A stretch of 64,000 nt of DNA from Methanobacterium sp. (GTDB lineage: Archaea; Methanobacteriota; Methanobacteria; Methanobacteriales; Methanobacteriaceae), in NCBI GenBank assembly GCA_030017655.1, contig JASEIM010000001.1, forward strand, positions 1 through 64,000. Reading direction: 5' to 3'. The position numbers and the translations under genes were made by a program. Positions 17,726-25,663 of this stretch are shown piece by piece. The notes beneath the pieces are model-generated. The model searched no databases. It saw only the letters and a list, made by a program, of their open reading frames with translations, and was not told where the DNA came from. The number at the start of each line of letters is the position of its first letter. Position 1 is the stretch's first letter.

Positions 17726-18438
17726 AAGAAGGAGATTTTATAAGACTCGATTATACCGGGAAAGTAAAGGAAACCGGTGATATATTTGACACCACCAGCG
17801 AAGAAGTAGCAGAAGAAGCTGGTCTTAAAACCGAAAATAAAACTTACGGCCCAATTCCAATTGCAGTAGGTGTAGGGCATGTTCTTAAAGGGCTTGACAG
17901 TGGATTAACAGGAATGGAAGCAGGTGAAAAGAAGACAATTGAAGTAAAACCTGAAGATGCATTTGGAGCAAGAGATCCAAAAGCGATACAACTCATACCA
18001 ATGAGTGAATTCAAAAGACAAAATGTCAGGCCACAGGTAGGCATGAACATCACATTAGAAGGGCATAACGGTAAAATAAGAAGTATAAGTGGCGGTAGAG
18101 TAACAGTTGACTTTAACCATGAGCTTGCAGGAAAAACACTTGTATATGACGTGGAAGTTAAGGAAATAATTGAAGATGACCTTGAAAAAGTTTATGGAAT
18201 TATAGAACTTCAGTACCCTAACCCTAATATCGCCCCAAAAGACCATGAAGTCAAAATAGAAGATGGAAAGGTAATGATATACCTCAATGAAATGGCCAAA
18301 TTCGATAATCAAATCACATACGCCAAATTCAGAATTGCAAGGGATATATGGGACAATATGGGAATAAATAGAGTCGAATTCGTGGATGTATTCGAGAAAA
18401 AAGTGGCTGAAGAAGAAACAGAAGCCGAAGAAGAATAA
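17716..18438 (+). CDS. FKBP-type peptidyl-prolyl isomerase (SlyD-like)
   Basis: A 240-residue protein with an FKBP domain in two parts: IRLDYTGKVKETGDIFDTT and GHVLKGLDSGLTGMEAGEKK, with the inserted IF chaperone domain (EDAFGARDPKAIQLIPMSEF to VDFNHELAGK) typical of SlyD-like archaeal FKBPs. A further domain of about 80 residues follows, ending in an acidic tail. It assists folding of cytoplasmic proteins. Its ATG overlaps the preceding COG1323 gene and AGGAGG stands upstream (17701-17708). Confidence 0.92.
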   Translation: MAIKEGDFIRLDYTGKVKETGDIFDTTSEEVAEEAGLKTENKTYGPIPIAVGVGHVLKGLDSGLTGMEAGEKKTIEVKPEDAFGARDPKAIQLIPMSEFKRQNVRPQVGMNITLEGHNGKIRSISGGRVTVDFNHELAGKTLVYDVEVKEIIEDDLEKVYGIIELQYPNPNIAPKDHEVKIEDGKVMIYLNEMAKFDNQITYAKFRIARDIWDNMGINRVEFVDVFEKKVAEEETEAEEE

Positions 18439-18529
18439 ACATCTTACTTTTTTAATAGGATTAAATAACCTTTAATCCTCTTTATATCTCTTTAAATAAA
18501 ATTATTTTAATTCTTTGAATAAACTTTAA

Positions 18530-18988
18530 TCAAGCATATTTGCCCGGAATTGACCTTTTTGACAGTTTAACTGGCAATGTAAAGTAAAATATTGAACCTT
18601 TTTCTAATTCTGATTCAACCCATATTTGGCCTCCATGACTTTCTATAATTCTTTTTACAATTGCTAATCCTATTCCTGTCCCTTCGTATTCCCCAATAGG
18701 ATGTAATCGTTTGAATACTTCGAATATTTTATCAGTATATTCAGTTTCCATTCCTATTCCATTATCCTCAACTGAAAAAACATATTCATTATTCTCTCTT
18801 CGTGCTGAAATATGGATTCTGGATGGAAAATGGGGTTTTTTAAATTTAATAGCATTACTGATAAGGTTTTGAAACACCCTGACCATTTGATTAGGGTCAG
18901 CAATGACATAGGGTAAATCATCATAAGTGACTTCAGCATTAAACTCATTAATAACTAATTTTAAATTGCATAGGGCTCTTTGGAGCAT
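18530..18988 (-). pseudogene. Truncated sensor histidine kinase (ATPase domain only)
   Basis: A 152-residue remnant with an intact HATPase domain: N box NQMVRVFQNLISNAIKF, G1 DNGIGM and G2 GTGIGLAIVKR. The phosphoacceptor histidine, dimerisation helices and any sensor domain are missing; the frame begins in the middle of what is normally a continuous kinase. It follows the broken response regulator at 19056-19508, so a whole two-component unit has decayed here. It might still be translated from ATG 18988 as an isolated ATPase domain. Confidence 0.75.
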
Positions 18989-19055
18989 AATTTTTATGAA
19001 ATAAACATTTATTTGGGGTAATGAAAGAAAAAACTATATAAATTATTTATAAAAT

Positions 19056-19508
19056 TTAATCCACACATTGGGGTAACGTTACCCATTTAAACCAAAAATA
19101 TTCAAAGGACTTTATTAATCCTACAAATTCATCAAAATTAGCAGGTTTAGTTAGATATGCGCTTGCATAATTGCTATAAGAGTTTTTAATATCATTTTCA
19201 TCACGGATGTTGTTAGAATGACTACAGGTATTGATTTTAAATTTTCATGCTGCTTAATTTCTTTAAGTATCTCTCTACCGTCCTTTTTAGGCAATTAAAT
19301 CCAATATTATAATTGGAGGACAATTTCTATCTTTATATTTGCCCTTTTTATTTAAATAATCCATTGCTTCTTCTCCGTCCTTTGCTATAGTTAAATCTTT
19401 TTTTATTGTAAATCCATCAAAAACTTCTACTATTAAACGTTCATCAGCAGGATTATCCTCAAACAGTAATATTTCAATGTTACCTGTGTTATTGTCCAAT
19501 ATATTCAC
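19056..19508 (-). pseudogene. Response regulator pseudogene with two frameshifts
   Basis: The start is normal (MNILDNNTGNIEILLFEDNP, then ADERLIVEVF) and the frame runs to the phosphorylation-site region IIILDL, where it shifts: the expected NLPKKDGRE continues in another frame as LPKKDGREILKEIKQ. A second shift occurs near TTS, after which DENDIKNSYSNYASAYLTKP and the end FEYFWFKWVTLPQCVD appear. The intact paralogue at 48929-49369 has the same layout. At least two indels are needed, so one sequencing error does not explain it. Confidence 0.85.
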
Positions 19509-19629
19509 ATGTAACCATAAGTAAGTAATAATAATATTATTTATTTTATTACTATATATTACTTTTCAAACGCTCTTGCTCAAACCCTATTAAACAATTC
19601 AATCATTAGATATACTCAGGTGAAAGCAA

Positions 19630-19980
19630 ATGGACGTGATTGATTCAAGGGTTCGAAAATGTGAGGATGTGTCCACAGTCATCGATAAGAAGATGAGAAC
19701 AAGGACGATTAAATTTGAAAAGTTCATTGTTCCTTTAACTGATAATAACCCATTCGATGAAGGGGAATTTGTTAAAGTACTCCGAAAATCAGATTTCGAA
19801 AAGATCGGAGAGTTGATCAAAATGGTTAAAGGCGAAAGAGAGGAGCTAAGAAAAGAAATTAAAGATCTCAAAATTCTTTTAGAATCGCAGAGGAATTATA
19901 TATCTTCATTTGAAAATTCGCAGAATGGATTAAAAAATAAAGAAAAGAGAAGCATACTGAAGGATTTGATTAAGCTATGA
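19630..19980 (+). CDS. Hypothetical coiled-coil protein
   Basis: A 116-residue protein of unknown function. Residues 1-50 are mixed (IDKKMRTRTIKFEKFIVPL); from about residue 60 there is a charged helix (GELIKMVKGEREELRKEIKD then LKILLESQRN) that should form a coiled coil. No known domain is recognised. AGGTGA precedes the ATG (19619-19624). It lies alone beside the decayed two-component pair. Confidence 0.55.
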   Translation: MDVIDSRVRKCEDVSTVIDKKMRTRTIKFEKFIVPLTDNNPFDEGEFVKVLRKSDFEKIGELIKMVKGEREELRKEIKDLKILLESQRNYISSFENSQNGLKNKEKRSILKDLIKL

Positions 19981-20146
19981 AACGTTTTTAGGTATAATAA
20001 AGATATCCTGAAAATAAGCACACTCATTTTTTATTGTTTAAATATCATTTTTTCCAAATCTGAATTCAATATGAAAATATTTTAAAGTTTGTTGTTTAAT
20101 TATATAATAATTAAAAGCATATTCACACTAATAGGGCTGAATAAAA

Positions 20147-20365
20147 ATGGAATTAACAGAAGAAGAATTTGATCGATTAATGAAATCTCAAGAATTAAAA
20201 GATTGGGATAACGCATTAAATAGACTTATAGATCATATAACGGATTTAATAACCAGACAAGTTCCTGATGAGGAAAAGGAAGCCATTGCAGAAGATATAA
20301 TAACAGATATGCTAAGATGCAGCATTAACCTTTGTGATGGAATAAAAAAACATGAAAAGGATTGA
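20147..20365 (+). CDS. Small acidic helical protein, copy 1 of a tandem pair
   Basis: A 72-residue protein, unrecognised. It is predicted helical and acidic, with the pattern EEFDRLMKSQELKDWDNAL and LRCSINLCDGIK. The next gene encodes a diverged copy with the same spacing (KEFEATKEYKEWYNSFL and LNTSLKLSKGLE), so this is a tandem duplication. The stop lies 4 bases before the ATG of the second copy, implying co-translation. Confidence 0.6.
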   Translation: MELTEEEFDRLMKSQELKDWDNALNRLIDHITDLITRQVPDEEKEAIAEDIITDMLRCSINLCDGIKKHEKD

Positions 20366-20369
20366 TAAT

Positions 20370-20585
20370 ATGGCCAATGAAAATATAAGAAAAGAATTTG
20401 AAGCTACAAAGGAATATAAGGAATGGTATAATTCATTTTTAGCTATTGTTGGATATATAACAGATGAAGATGTTAATGATGAAGACTTAGCAAGAGAACT
20501 TATGGAGGATCATTTAAATACAAGCCTCAAATTATCCAAAGGGCTGGAAAGGGTTCAGCTTAAACAACTAAATATAGAAGAATAA
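20370..20585 (+). CDS. Small acidic helical protein, copy 2 of a tandem pair
   Basis: A 71-residue protein beginning MANENIRKEFEATKEYKEW. I prefer ATG 20370, behind AAAAGG, to an in-frame ATG 18 bases earlier that would overlap copy 1. It shares with copy 1 the EF...KEYKEW motif, an acidic middle (DEDVNDEDLARELMEDH) and the helix SLKLSKGLE. No function is known; small helical pairs of this kind may form heterodimers, which is a guess. Confidence 0.6.
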   Translation: MANENIRKEFEATKEYKEWYNSFLAIVGYITDEDVNDEDLARELMEDHLNTSLKLSKGLERVQLKQLNIEE

Positions 20586-20870
20586 CCCTTCAATTCTTTT
20601 AAAAGTTTTATTATGGCCACTGGATTTATATTAATGGAATTAGGTTCCATATCATGACAATAATCATGCATTAATAATAGAAAAAAACATACATATTTTC
20701 TATGCAATAAATCCACATCATTAATATTCAGGAGGACATTTTAAAGTCTTATACCTATTTTTTTTTATTTGAAACATTAAATGTACTTTTATTAATTTAG
20801 TATCATTATCTTCTATGCTTATTCTGAATTTTTGTAAAAATCTTTTGTATATCTATTAACTTTTATTAAA

Positions 20871-20940
20871 TGTGAATGGAGTCACAAAACGTCAAAATAA
20901 GGTGAATACTGTCACAAAACACACAATAAGTATTTATACA
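20871..20940 (+). promoter_or_regulatory. Tandem GTGA-N6-TCAC dyads before a TATA box
   Basis: Two copies of GTGAATnnnGTCACAAAAC start at 20872 and 20902, a period of 30 bases. Each holds a dyad GTGA-N6-TCAC; the first reads TGTGA-N6-TCACA in full. A TATA-like TATTTATACA follows at 20931-20940. This is the layout of a regulated promoter with two regulator sites upstream of TATA, pointing right towards the candidate RNA at 20960-21134. The regulator is unknown. From 20586 to 20870 nothing else is seen. Confidence 0.5.
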
Positions 20941-20959
20941 ACATAGTTACTATATACTA

Positions 20960-21134
20960 ACGGCAGAATCAATTAAAGGTATAAAGAAGATGGATTAATT
21001 TAATGGATGAAGAACAAAGGGTTTCAACACCATATAGCTACGCCACCCGTCGTAAATTCCTCCTAAGAGCAAAACGGGACAGTTCAGCGGCAATCTAATG
21101 GCATTTAAAATTGTTGCTGAACACACTATTTTTT
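20960..21134 (+). ncRNA. Candidate structured small RNA
   Basis: A locally GC-rich block inside very AT-rich DNA. The start is placed about 25 bases after the TATA box at 20931-20940. CCCGT (21046-21050) pairs with ACGGG (21074-21078), leaving a 23-base loop that carries TTCCTCCT (21057-21064), complementary to GGAGG ribosome binding sites. TTCAGCGGCAAT (21083-21094) pairs over 12 positions, with two G-U pairs, to ATTGTTGCTGAA (21110-21121), followed by TATTTTTTAG, like an intrinsic terminator. GGGT (21019-21022) could pair with ACCC (21045-21048) instead, an alternative fold. A 31-codon ORF overlaps it. Confidence 0.45.
21003..21098 (+). CDS. Possible 31-residue basic peptide overlapping the candidate RNA
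   Basis: ATG 21003 to TAA 21096 encodes a 31-residue peptide with a basic second half (YATRRKFLLRAKRD). No clear ribosome binding site precedes it, and it ends inside the arm of the terminator-like hairpin. Its codons are GC-richer than those of neighbours. It may be a real peptide, the remnant of a transferred gene, or chance within a structured RNA; I favour the last. Confidence 0.2.
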   Translation: MDEEQRVSTPYSYATRRKFLLRAKRDSSAAI

Positions 21135-21325
21135 AGACTTTCTTATAAACTAAACTCAGGAAATAGTCAGGATTTAAGAGCCATTAAAGGTCCAAAAACA
21201 TTATGATAATATATATCAAAATATAGTCGAAATAATAGGATTGCATAGTCTTAAATTACATATATTTTTAATTGGAAATCACTCATTACCATAATTTTTT
21301 ATTGTTTGCCTAGAAAAGAATTAAC

Positions 21326-21736
21326 ATGAAATTATTTTATTTAATATTTGGAATATTAATACTAATTATACTTTTAGTTCTTGGCATAGCTATATATCAA
21401 ACAACTCCAGATACTAATACAACACTGGCTAATAACAATGTTTCTACTGTTTTAAATAATTCAAATAATCCTAACAGTTCTTCATCAAGCAATTCGGGTA
21501 TGGATTATGGCAGAGGTTATGATACAGGATACCAATACGGTGCAGATGATGCATATACTAATGATCAATATAATGATGATCCTTCAAGTACAAATGAGTC
21601 TGATAAATGGATAAAAGGATATAAAGATGGTTATAATCAAGGATACAATGATATAAAGAATTTTAAATCTTTGCAAAGGCCAAAGCTTTCAGATAATACA
21701 TATGAAGACCCTAGAACCGGTATAAAAATCAAATAA
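21326..21736 (+). CDS. Membrane-anchored protein with Gly-Tyr repeats
   Basis: A 136-residue protein. Residues 1-26 form a hydrophobic anchor (FGILILIILLVLGIAIY). A Thr/Asn/Ser-rich spacer follows, then Tyr-Gly repeats (YGRGYDTGYQYGADDAY and GYKDGYNQGYND), which resemble short motifs common in archaeal and bacterial surface proteins. It is probably extracellular and tethered. Function is unknown. The 18 bases at and before the start, TAGAAAAGAATTAACATG, recur with one change at 22563-22580 without an attached gene. Confidence 0.6.
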   Translation: MKLFYLIFGILILIILLVLGIAIYQTTPDTNTTLANNNVSTVLNNSNNPNSSSSSNSGMDYGRGYDTGYQYGADDAYTNDQYNDDPSSTNESDKWIKGYKDGYNQGYNDIKNFKSLQRPKLSDNTYEDPRTGIKIK

Positions 21737-21823
21737 TCTATATAATTTTACTTGAAAAATAGAAAAAACTGTAAATAAGCTTATAGTCCCTTTTTCAAGT
21801 ATAATTCAGTTTGACAATAATTC

Positions 21824-22403
21824 CTAAAGGTATCTGTTTAAAAGATGATTAGCAGCAGATCTGGAAATATTTCTAGTTGTAACAATATCTTCTTGAGTGT
21901 TAAATGATTGTGAACCAAAATATGAATTATAGATAATCAATGCAGGAATAGTAAATGAGATTATTATAAACATTATTAGTGCAACAATTATGGCGGTAAT
22001 AAGGATATATTTACCATTTCTTCGGTCTTTCGGATTTTTTTTACCATATAAAATAATACCAATAATGATTGCAGCGATTGTCCCTATAAAGAATAAGGTA
22101 TGGCCCAATTACCGCAAGAATATAACCTAATTTTATCAAACCATCATGTGGCTCTGGAATTCCAATATTAAAATCATGGCCACAATTAAGGCAAAAATTA
22201 GTATCAACTTTATTTTCTTCCCCACATTTAGGACAGTTATTCATCCAATCCATTGGATCCACTTCATCTACAACATGATTATCCAAATTCTGGACATATT
22301 TTAAAGATCCGCCACATTCACATTTACCAGAAAAATTATCCGGATTTTCTCCTTTTTGAAGCTCTTAATATCCTCCACATTTATTGCAAACAAGATAAGA
22401 CAT
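21824..22403 (-). pseudogene. Zinc-ribbon membrane protein, broken by a stop and a frameshift
   Basis: From ATG 22403 the frame reads MSYLVCNKCGGY, then TAA (22365-22367) where the family has another residue, and continues in frame with a CECGG pair and NNCPKCGEENKVDTNFCLNC, a typical C-terminal zinc ribbon. Near 22100 the frame shifts by one base; in the next frame two membrane segments (FFIGTIAAIIIGIILYG and ILITAIIVALIMFIIISF) and a short tail follow. The whole is a recognisable Methanobacterium-type zinc-ribbon plus membrane protein with two lesions. Confidence 0.75.
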
Positions 22404-22671
22404 AAAATCACCGTATATTTGTTATTAATACATTAAAAATGTTTATAAGCTTTATAAACAGATTTGGGGGAAGTAAAAGAAATTAAGGTTAATCTAAATT
22501 AACAATAGTGGGAATTCAGGCAAAATAGTTAAAATAATTAATTAAATTTTTTCATGGTTTATTTAGAAAAGAATTAATATGCAAATAACCAATATAATAT
22601 ATGTAACAGTGTCATAATTGCAACAATTTAGGTCCCTATAATATTATAAAACTATTATAGCGGTGTTTAAA

Positions 22672-22881
22672 ATGTGTAATAAATATTTGATACAATCAGG
22701 GGAAAATGGGAATATTTATGCATATATAAATGTGGAAAAGAATCAGATAACTTTTTCATTAGAAAATGAAAGCTATCCTGGTGATCCTGATCTTAATACT
22801 GGAGTATCTATGGATTTAACCAAATTTAAGGAAGTAGCTCAAAGAATACTGAATTTGGGAAATACTGACAAAAAACATTGA
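22672..22881 (+). CDS. Small hypothetical protein
   Basis: A 69-residue protein beginning MCNKYLIQSGENGNIYAYIN. I chose ATG 22672 with GGTG 7 bases upstream over GTG 22663. It looks like a small beta-rich domain followed by a helix (DLTKFKEVAQRIL). I do not recognise it. It is isolated, with about 270 bases on its left (22404-22671) holding only AT-rich DNA and the TAGAAAAGAATTAATATG word. Confidence 0.45.
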   Translation: MCNKYLIQSGENGNIYAYINVEKNQITFSLENESYPGDPDLNTGVSMDLTKFKEVAQRILNLGNTDKKH

Positions 22882-23050
22882 AGAGCCATAATAAATCCAA
22901 ATTTTAACATTAAATAGAAAAAGAAGATTATTATGTCATAGATATGAGTATTATTAATTATTTTTTCGTTTATTTCTATTCCAATACTTTTAAATTCATC
23001 AGGGAATGAAAATTCAATAAAATTAAAAAAAATAAAAAGATTACTTGTAT

Positions 23051-23416
23051 TTATAGTGTAAGCAGAGAGTTTTTATTTTTCAAGTAGTATTGCCATGCAG
23101 TAAGTTTGGTTTCTACCTCCCTAGTTTTGTCTGATGTTGGTTTGATTGTTCCACCTTGGTTAACACTAGTCCATGTATGTATTCTGACATAGTATTTATA
23201 ACCCCATTTCCACCATAAGAATTTCTTGTATTTTTTCACGTTCCACATATCCATGGTTTTGTATTTTGTAGTAAACCATAACCATCCGCCTTTATAGAAG
23301 GTATTGGTGGTCTGTTGTCGGGTTTGGAATTCTACTCTTACATAAATATGGCCAGATTTAGGGCGTGTAACTTGCCAGGCAAGTCTCCGGTCATCCCAGA
23401 TTTTTGTTAGTGAATA
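23051..23416 (-). pseudogene. 5'-truncated member of the secreted small-protein family
   Basis: The frame is open from 23416, just after an in-frame TAG, but has no signal peptide and no start codon until well inside. It reads KIWDDRRLAWQVTRPKSGHI, then tryptophan-rich FYKGGWLWF and LWWKWGYKYY, ending LTAWQYYLKNKN. The WDD near the front and the final YYLKN match the family at 23.5-27.3 kb (PWDDQ, FYWKN). The break falls on the palindrome TTAGTGAATACTAA (23407-23420). It is therefore a truncated relative, possibly cut by a deletion or rearrangement. Confidence 0.7.
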
Positions 23417-23424
23417 CTAATAAG
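23406..23424. repeat. Palindrome copy A, GTTAGTGAATACTAATA
   Basis: The 17-base word GTTAGTGAATACTAATA at 23406-23422 matches GTTAGTAAATACTAATA at 27608-27624 in 16 of 17 positions. The core TTAGTRAATACTAA is an inverted repeat (TTAGT/ACTAA arms). This copy lies at the truncation point of the pseudogene at 23051-23416. It may be a regulator site or a recombination scar; neither is proven. Confidence 0.55.
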
Positions 23425-23519
23425 GAGAAGTATTCAAATCAGCTTAAATTATTTTCTTAAAAGTGTTTTAAATAGAAATAAAAAAAATAAGACTAACCGT
23501 ATATGTCATTAAAGAACGA

Positions 23520-23957
23520 TTAGTAAAAATAAATGCCTTTATATGGTGTAGTACAGTAATTTATATTTTTCCAGTACCATTCAACTGCACTTAAATTGGT
23601 CAATTTATAATTATTTATTGTATTTATATGAATTAAGCTATCATCGCTGTTAATGTAATAGCGATATGTTGTGACATAAAGAAGTATTCTAAGACCGCTC
23701 TTTCCTAATTTTTTTGTTTCCATTGTACTTGAAACCCATTTTTTTCCAAGCTTTTTTTTAATGTTCAAATTTACTTGAACCAGATCTTTATTATTAGCCT
23801 TATAAGTATTCCAGATTACTTTATTATTTCCATTGTTGGCAATTTTAGAACCTGAATCAATTTTAGTGTATTTTGTTGCAGTTACTGGTTCTAAAAGAGT
23901 TAAACCCATAGAAACTACAAATAATAAAACCAATACTCCAAAGAATTTTTTATTCAC
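23520..23957 (-). CDS. Secreted small protein, family member (subfamily 1)
   Basis: A 145-residue protein. The GTG start at 23957 follows AGGAGATG. Residues 1-28 are a signal peptide (NKKFFGVLVLLFVVSMGLTL). The mature part begins with YTKIDSGSKIANNGNNK, closely like VKVDHGTKIVNDQ in the member at 25164-25583, so these two form a subfamily. It ends with LSAVEWYWKNINYC, the C-terminal motif shared by all members. It is expected outside the cell; function is unknown. Confidence 0.7.
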   Translation of the reverse strand: MNKKFFGVLVLLFVVSMGLTLLEPVTATKYTKIDSGSKIANNGNNKVIWNTYKANNKDLVQVNLNIKKKLGKKWVSSTMETKKLGKSGLRILLYVTTYRYYINSDDSLIHINTINNYKLTNLSAVEWYWKNINYCTTPYKGIYFY

Positions 23958-24402
23958 GTTTTCATCTCCTTATTTTTAGATTCAGTAGGGGGATGAACTG
24001 AATATTTTAAGTGAGTAATAACAAATTAATTTCGTTATTTATTATTGTCATTATTGGTATATATTTCTTACTAATAAGTTTATAATTATTATATTCGGCC
24101 GATTTATGTTATATGGGAGCATTTAAGTAAAAAAATGATATAATTAAACTCTTTTACCACATTTATCGCAGTTATTAAAACAGTATTTCAATTTATTTAA
24201 TATATTAAGTAATTAATTACATATGCATATAAATTTTATGAATGAATCTAAACAGTTTAAAAAAAAGTTTAATGTTATTATAACTAATATGATGAGTTAT
24301 TTTATAACACATCAGGGGAGTAAAATCATTAAACGTAAGTAATATCCATATTAGCGATTTATTTTACAAAAGACTTAAATATATAGATTAAAAACATAGT
24401 AT
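23958..24402. other. Intergenic region with a zinc-ribbon remnant
   Basis: No intact gene. On the minus strand, 24206 to 24144 reads NILNKLKYCFNNCDKCGKRV and then stops, which looks like the last 20 residues of a zinc-ribbon protein whose front is lost. The frame is too short to be sure. CTTACTAATAAG near 24068 resembles half of the TTAGTA palindromes. The right end holds the TATA-like TTAAATATATAG (24375-24386) of the hairpin RNA described next. Confidence 0.35.
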
Positions 24403-24488
24403 GGAGAGAAGGAATTAAAATAAAGCATTTTCCATTTAATCCACAACCCCCTTTAATTCCTTTCTCTCAAATTAAAATTTATTTTTTC
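24403..24488 (+). ncRNA. Candidate long-hairpin small RNA
   Basis: GAGAGAAGGAATTAAA (24404-24419) pairs with TTTAATTCCTTTCTCTC (24452-24468) over 16 base pairs with one bulged T, leaving a 32-base loop that ends CCACAACCCCC. A TATA-like TTAAATATATAG stands about 25 bases before the first arm, and TTTATTTTTTCT (24478-24489) follows the second. So promoter, stem-loop and T-rich terminator are in the right order for an RNA of about 65-85 bases. The C-rich loop could pair with GGGGGT-type ribosome binding sites such as that of the gene at 25664-26146. It might instead be a terminator of the convergent gene. Confidence 0.4.
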
Positions 24489-24492
24489 TAAT

Positions 24493-24873
24493 CTAAACTT
24501 TTTCTAATTTCCTTGTTCTATAAATAATAAATGCTCCAACTGCAAAATTAGCAATTGCAATTATAATCAACTCAGTTCCTTGAACCATACCTTCTGTAAA
24601 TCCGATATTAACAATTCCAGTCCCAGATAGTAATTGTATTAATGCTAAGATAAATAAGACAACTCCAACTGTATATATGGCCATAAAGCTTTTAGATAAA
24701 TGAATCAATATTGCAATGAGAATAAAAATTACTCCAAATATGAAAGATGAGAAGAGGAGGTTCAAAACTCCCCATATTGCAACAAGAATGGTAAGTCTCC
24801 TGATCAGTTTTTGTTTTTTCTCATCAACCGTTTTTCCAGTTTCAAATTTAACTTTTTCATTCAAAATTTCCAT
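24493..24873 (-). CDS. Small four-helix membrane protein
   Basis: A 126-residue protein. After a charged N-terminus (KVKFETGKTVDEKKQKLIRR) come about four hydrophobic helices, among them LTILVAIWGVLNLLF, FGVIFILIAILIHL, AIYTVGVVLFILALIQLL and ELIIIAIANFAVGAFIIY, then a short basic tail. No family is recognised. It interrupts the secreted-protein family between its subfamily 1 members. From 24874 to 25163 no gene is seen. Confidence 0.6.
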   Translation of the reverse strand: MEILNEKVKFETGKTVDEKKQKLIRRLTILVAIWGVLNLLFSSFIFGVIFILIAILIHLSKSFMAIYTVGVVLFILALIQLLSGTGIVNIGFTEGMVQGTELIIIAIANFAVGAFIIYRTRKLEKV

Positions 24874-25163
24874 CCCCGCTATGATATAAATTATTATTTT
24901 TATTAAGCATAATTTTAACGGTTCAGAAAATTAATTTAAAGGCTTTTCCCTGATTTTAGTTCCAAATTTTTTGCAACCATCATGAGTACCGCATATATGT
25001 AGAAAAAAATAAAATTTCGTGAAATGCTTATCATTCACCCTTTTAGAAAACGAACTTAAACCTGTAAACGGGCATTATATCGGTTTTTTATGATTTAGTA
25101 GGAGTCTATAAAGAATTTATAGTAATTTATGGTCTGAAATTCTCAATTTGGGTTAAGATATTT

Positions 25164-25583
25164 TCAAGTGTTTAAATATTCGGATCTAAATACTCTCCAA
25201 TAATATTTGACTGCATTTAATCTGGTTCTTTTATATGTAAAACCTGGTCGCGAATATTTTTTATCTTTAAGGAGTATGGTGATTTTAATTGATGATTTTG
25301 TTACTTTTTGTAATGTGATTACTTGATTTTCTTCAAGAACATACTTTCCATTTCTTTTAAAGTAAAATTTTGCATATGTTTTTAAGAAATTATTATTTAA
25401 TTTGCCATTTTTGTATTTGTACTGATAAGTTTTCCATTCTATCTTCATCCATCCCAGTTCCTGGTCATTTACTATTTTAGTACCGTGATCTACTTTTACC
25501 CATGCTGCTTCAGCAGTACCGACTATCATAAAACCAACGAAAACCATTAAGAGCATGGTTGCTGCTTTTAGTTTTTTATTCAC
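25164..25583 (-). CDS. Secreted small protein, family member (subfamily 1)
   Basis: A 139-residue protein if the GTG at 25583 is used (GGATGTG upstream, and the signal peptide starts NKKLKAATMLLMVFVGF exactly like its paralogues); a longer frame to 25634 has no signal for it. Cleavage is likely after GTAEA. The mature part has VKVDHGTKIVNDQELGWMKI, WKTYQYKYKNG and the C-terminal LNAVKYYWRVF. It is basic and aromatic-rich. Function is unknown; an extracellular or wall-bound role is inferred from the signal peptide. Confidence 0.7.
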   Translation of the reverse strand: MNKKLKAATMLLMVFVGFMIVGTAEAAWVKVDHGTKIVNDQELGWMKIEWKTYQYKYKNGKLNNNFLKTYAKFYFKRNGKYVLEENQVITLQKVTKSSIKITILLKDKKYSRPGFTYKRTRLNAVKYYWRVFRSEYLNT

Positions 25584-25663
25584 TTTTTTCACATCCAATA
25601 TGCCTTTTAAACTCATCATGAGATAAGGATTCAAATAAAATAAAAATAAAAGGGTATTCTGGT

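Noticed and set aside
20635..20651. ATGGAA-TTAGG-TTCCAT as an NrpR operator
   Set aside because: The spacing of GGAA to TTCC is 5, not 6, and no nitrogen gene or promoter is next to it.
21003..21098. 31-codon ORF as a confident small protein
   Set aside because: There is no ribosome binding site, it ends within a terminator-like stem, and the RNA structure explains the base composition better.
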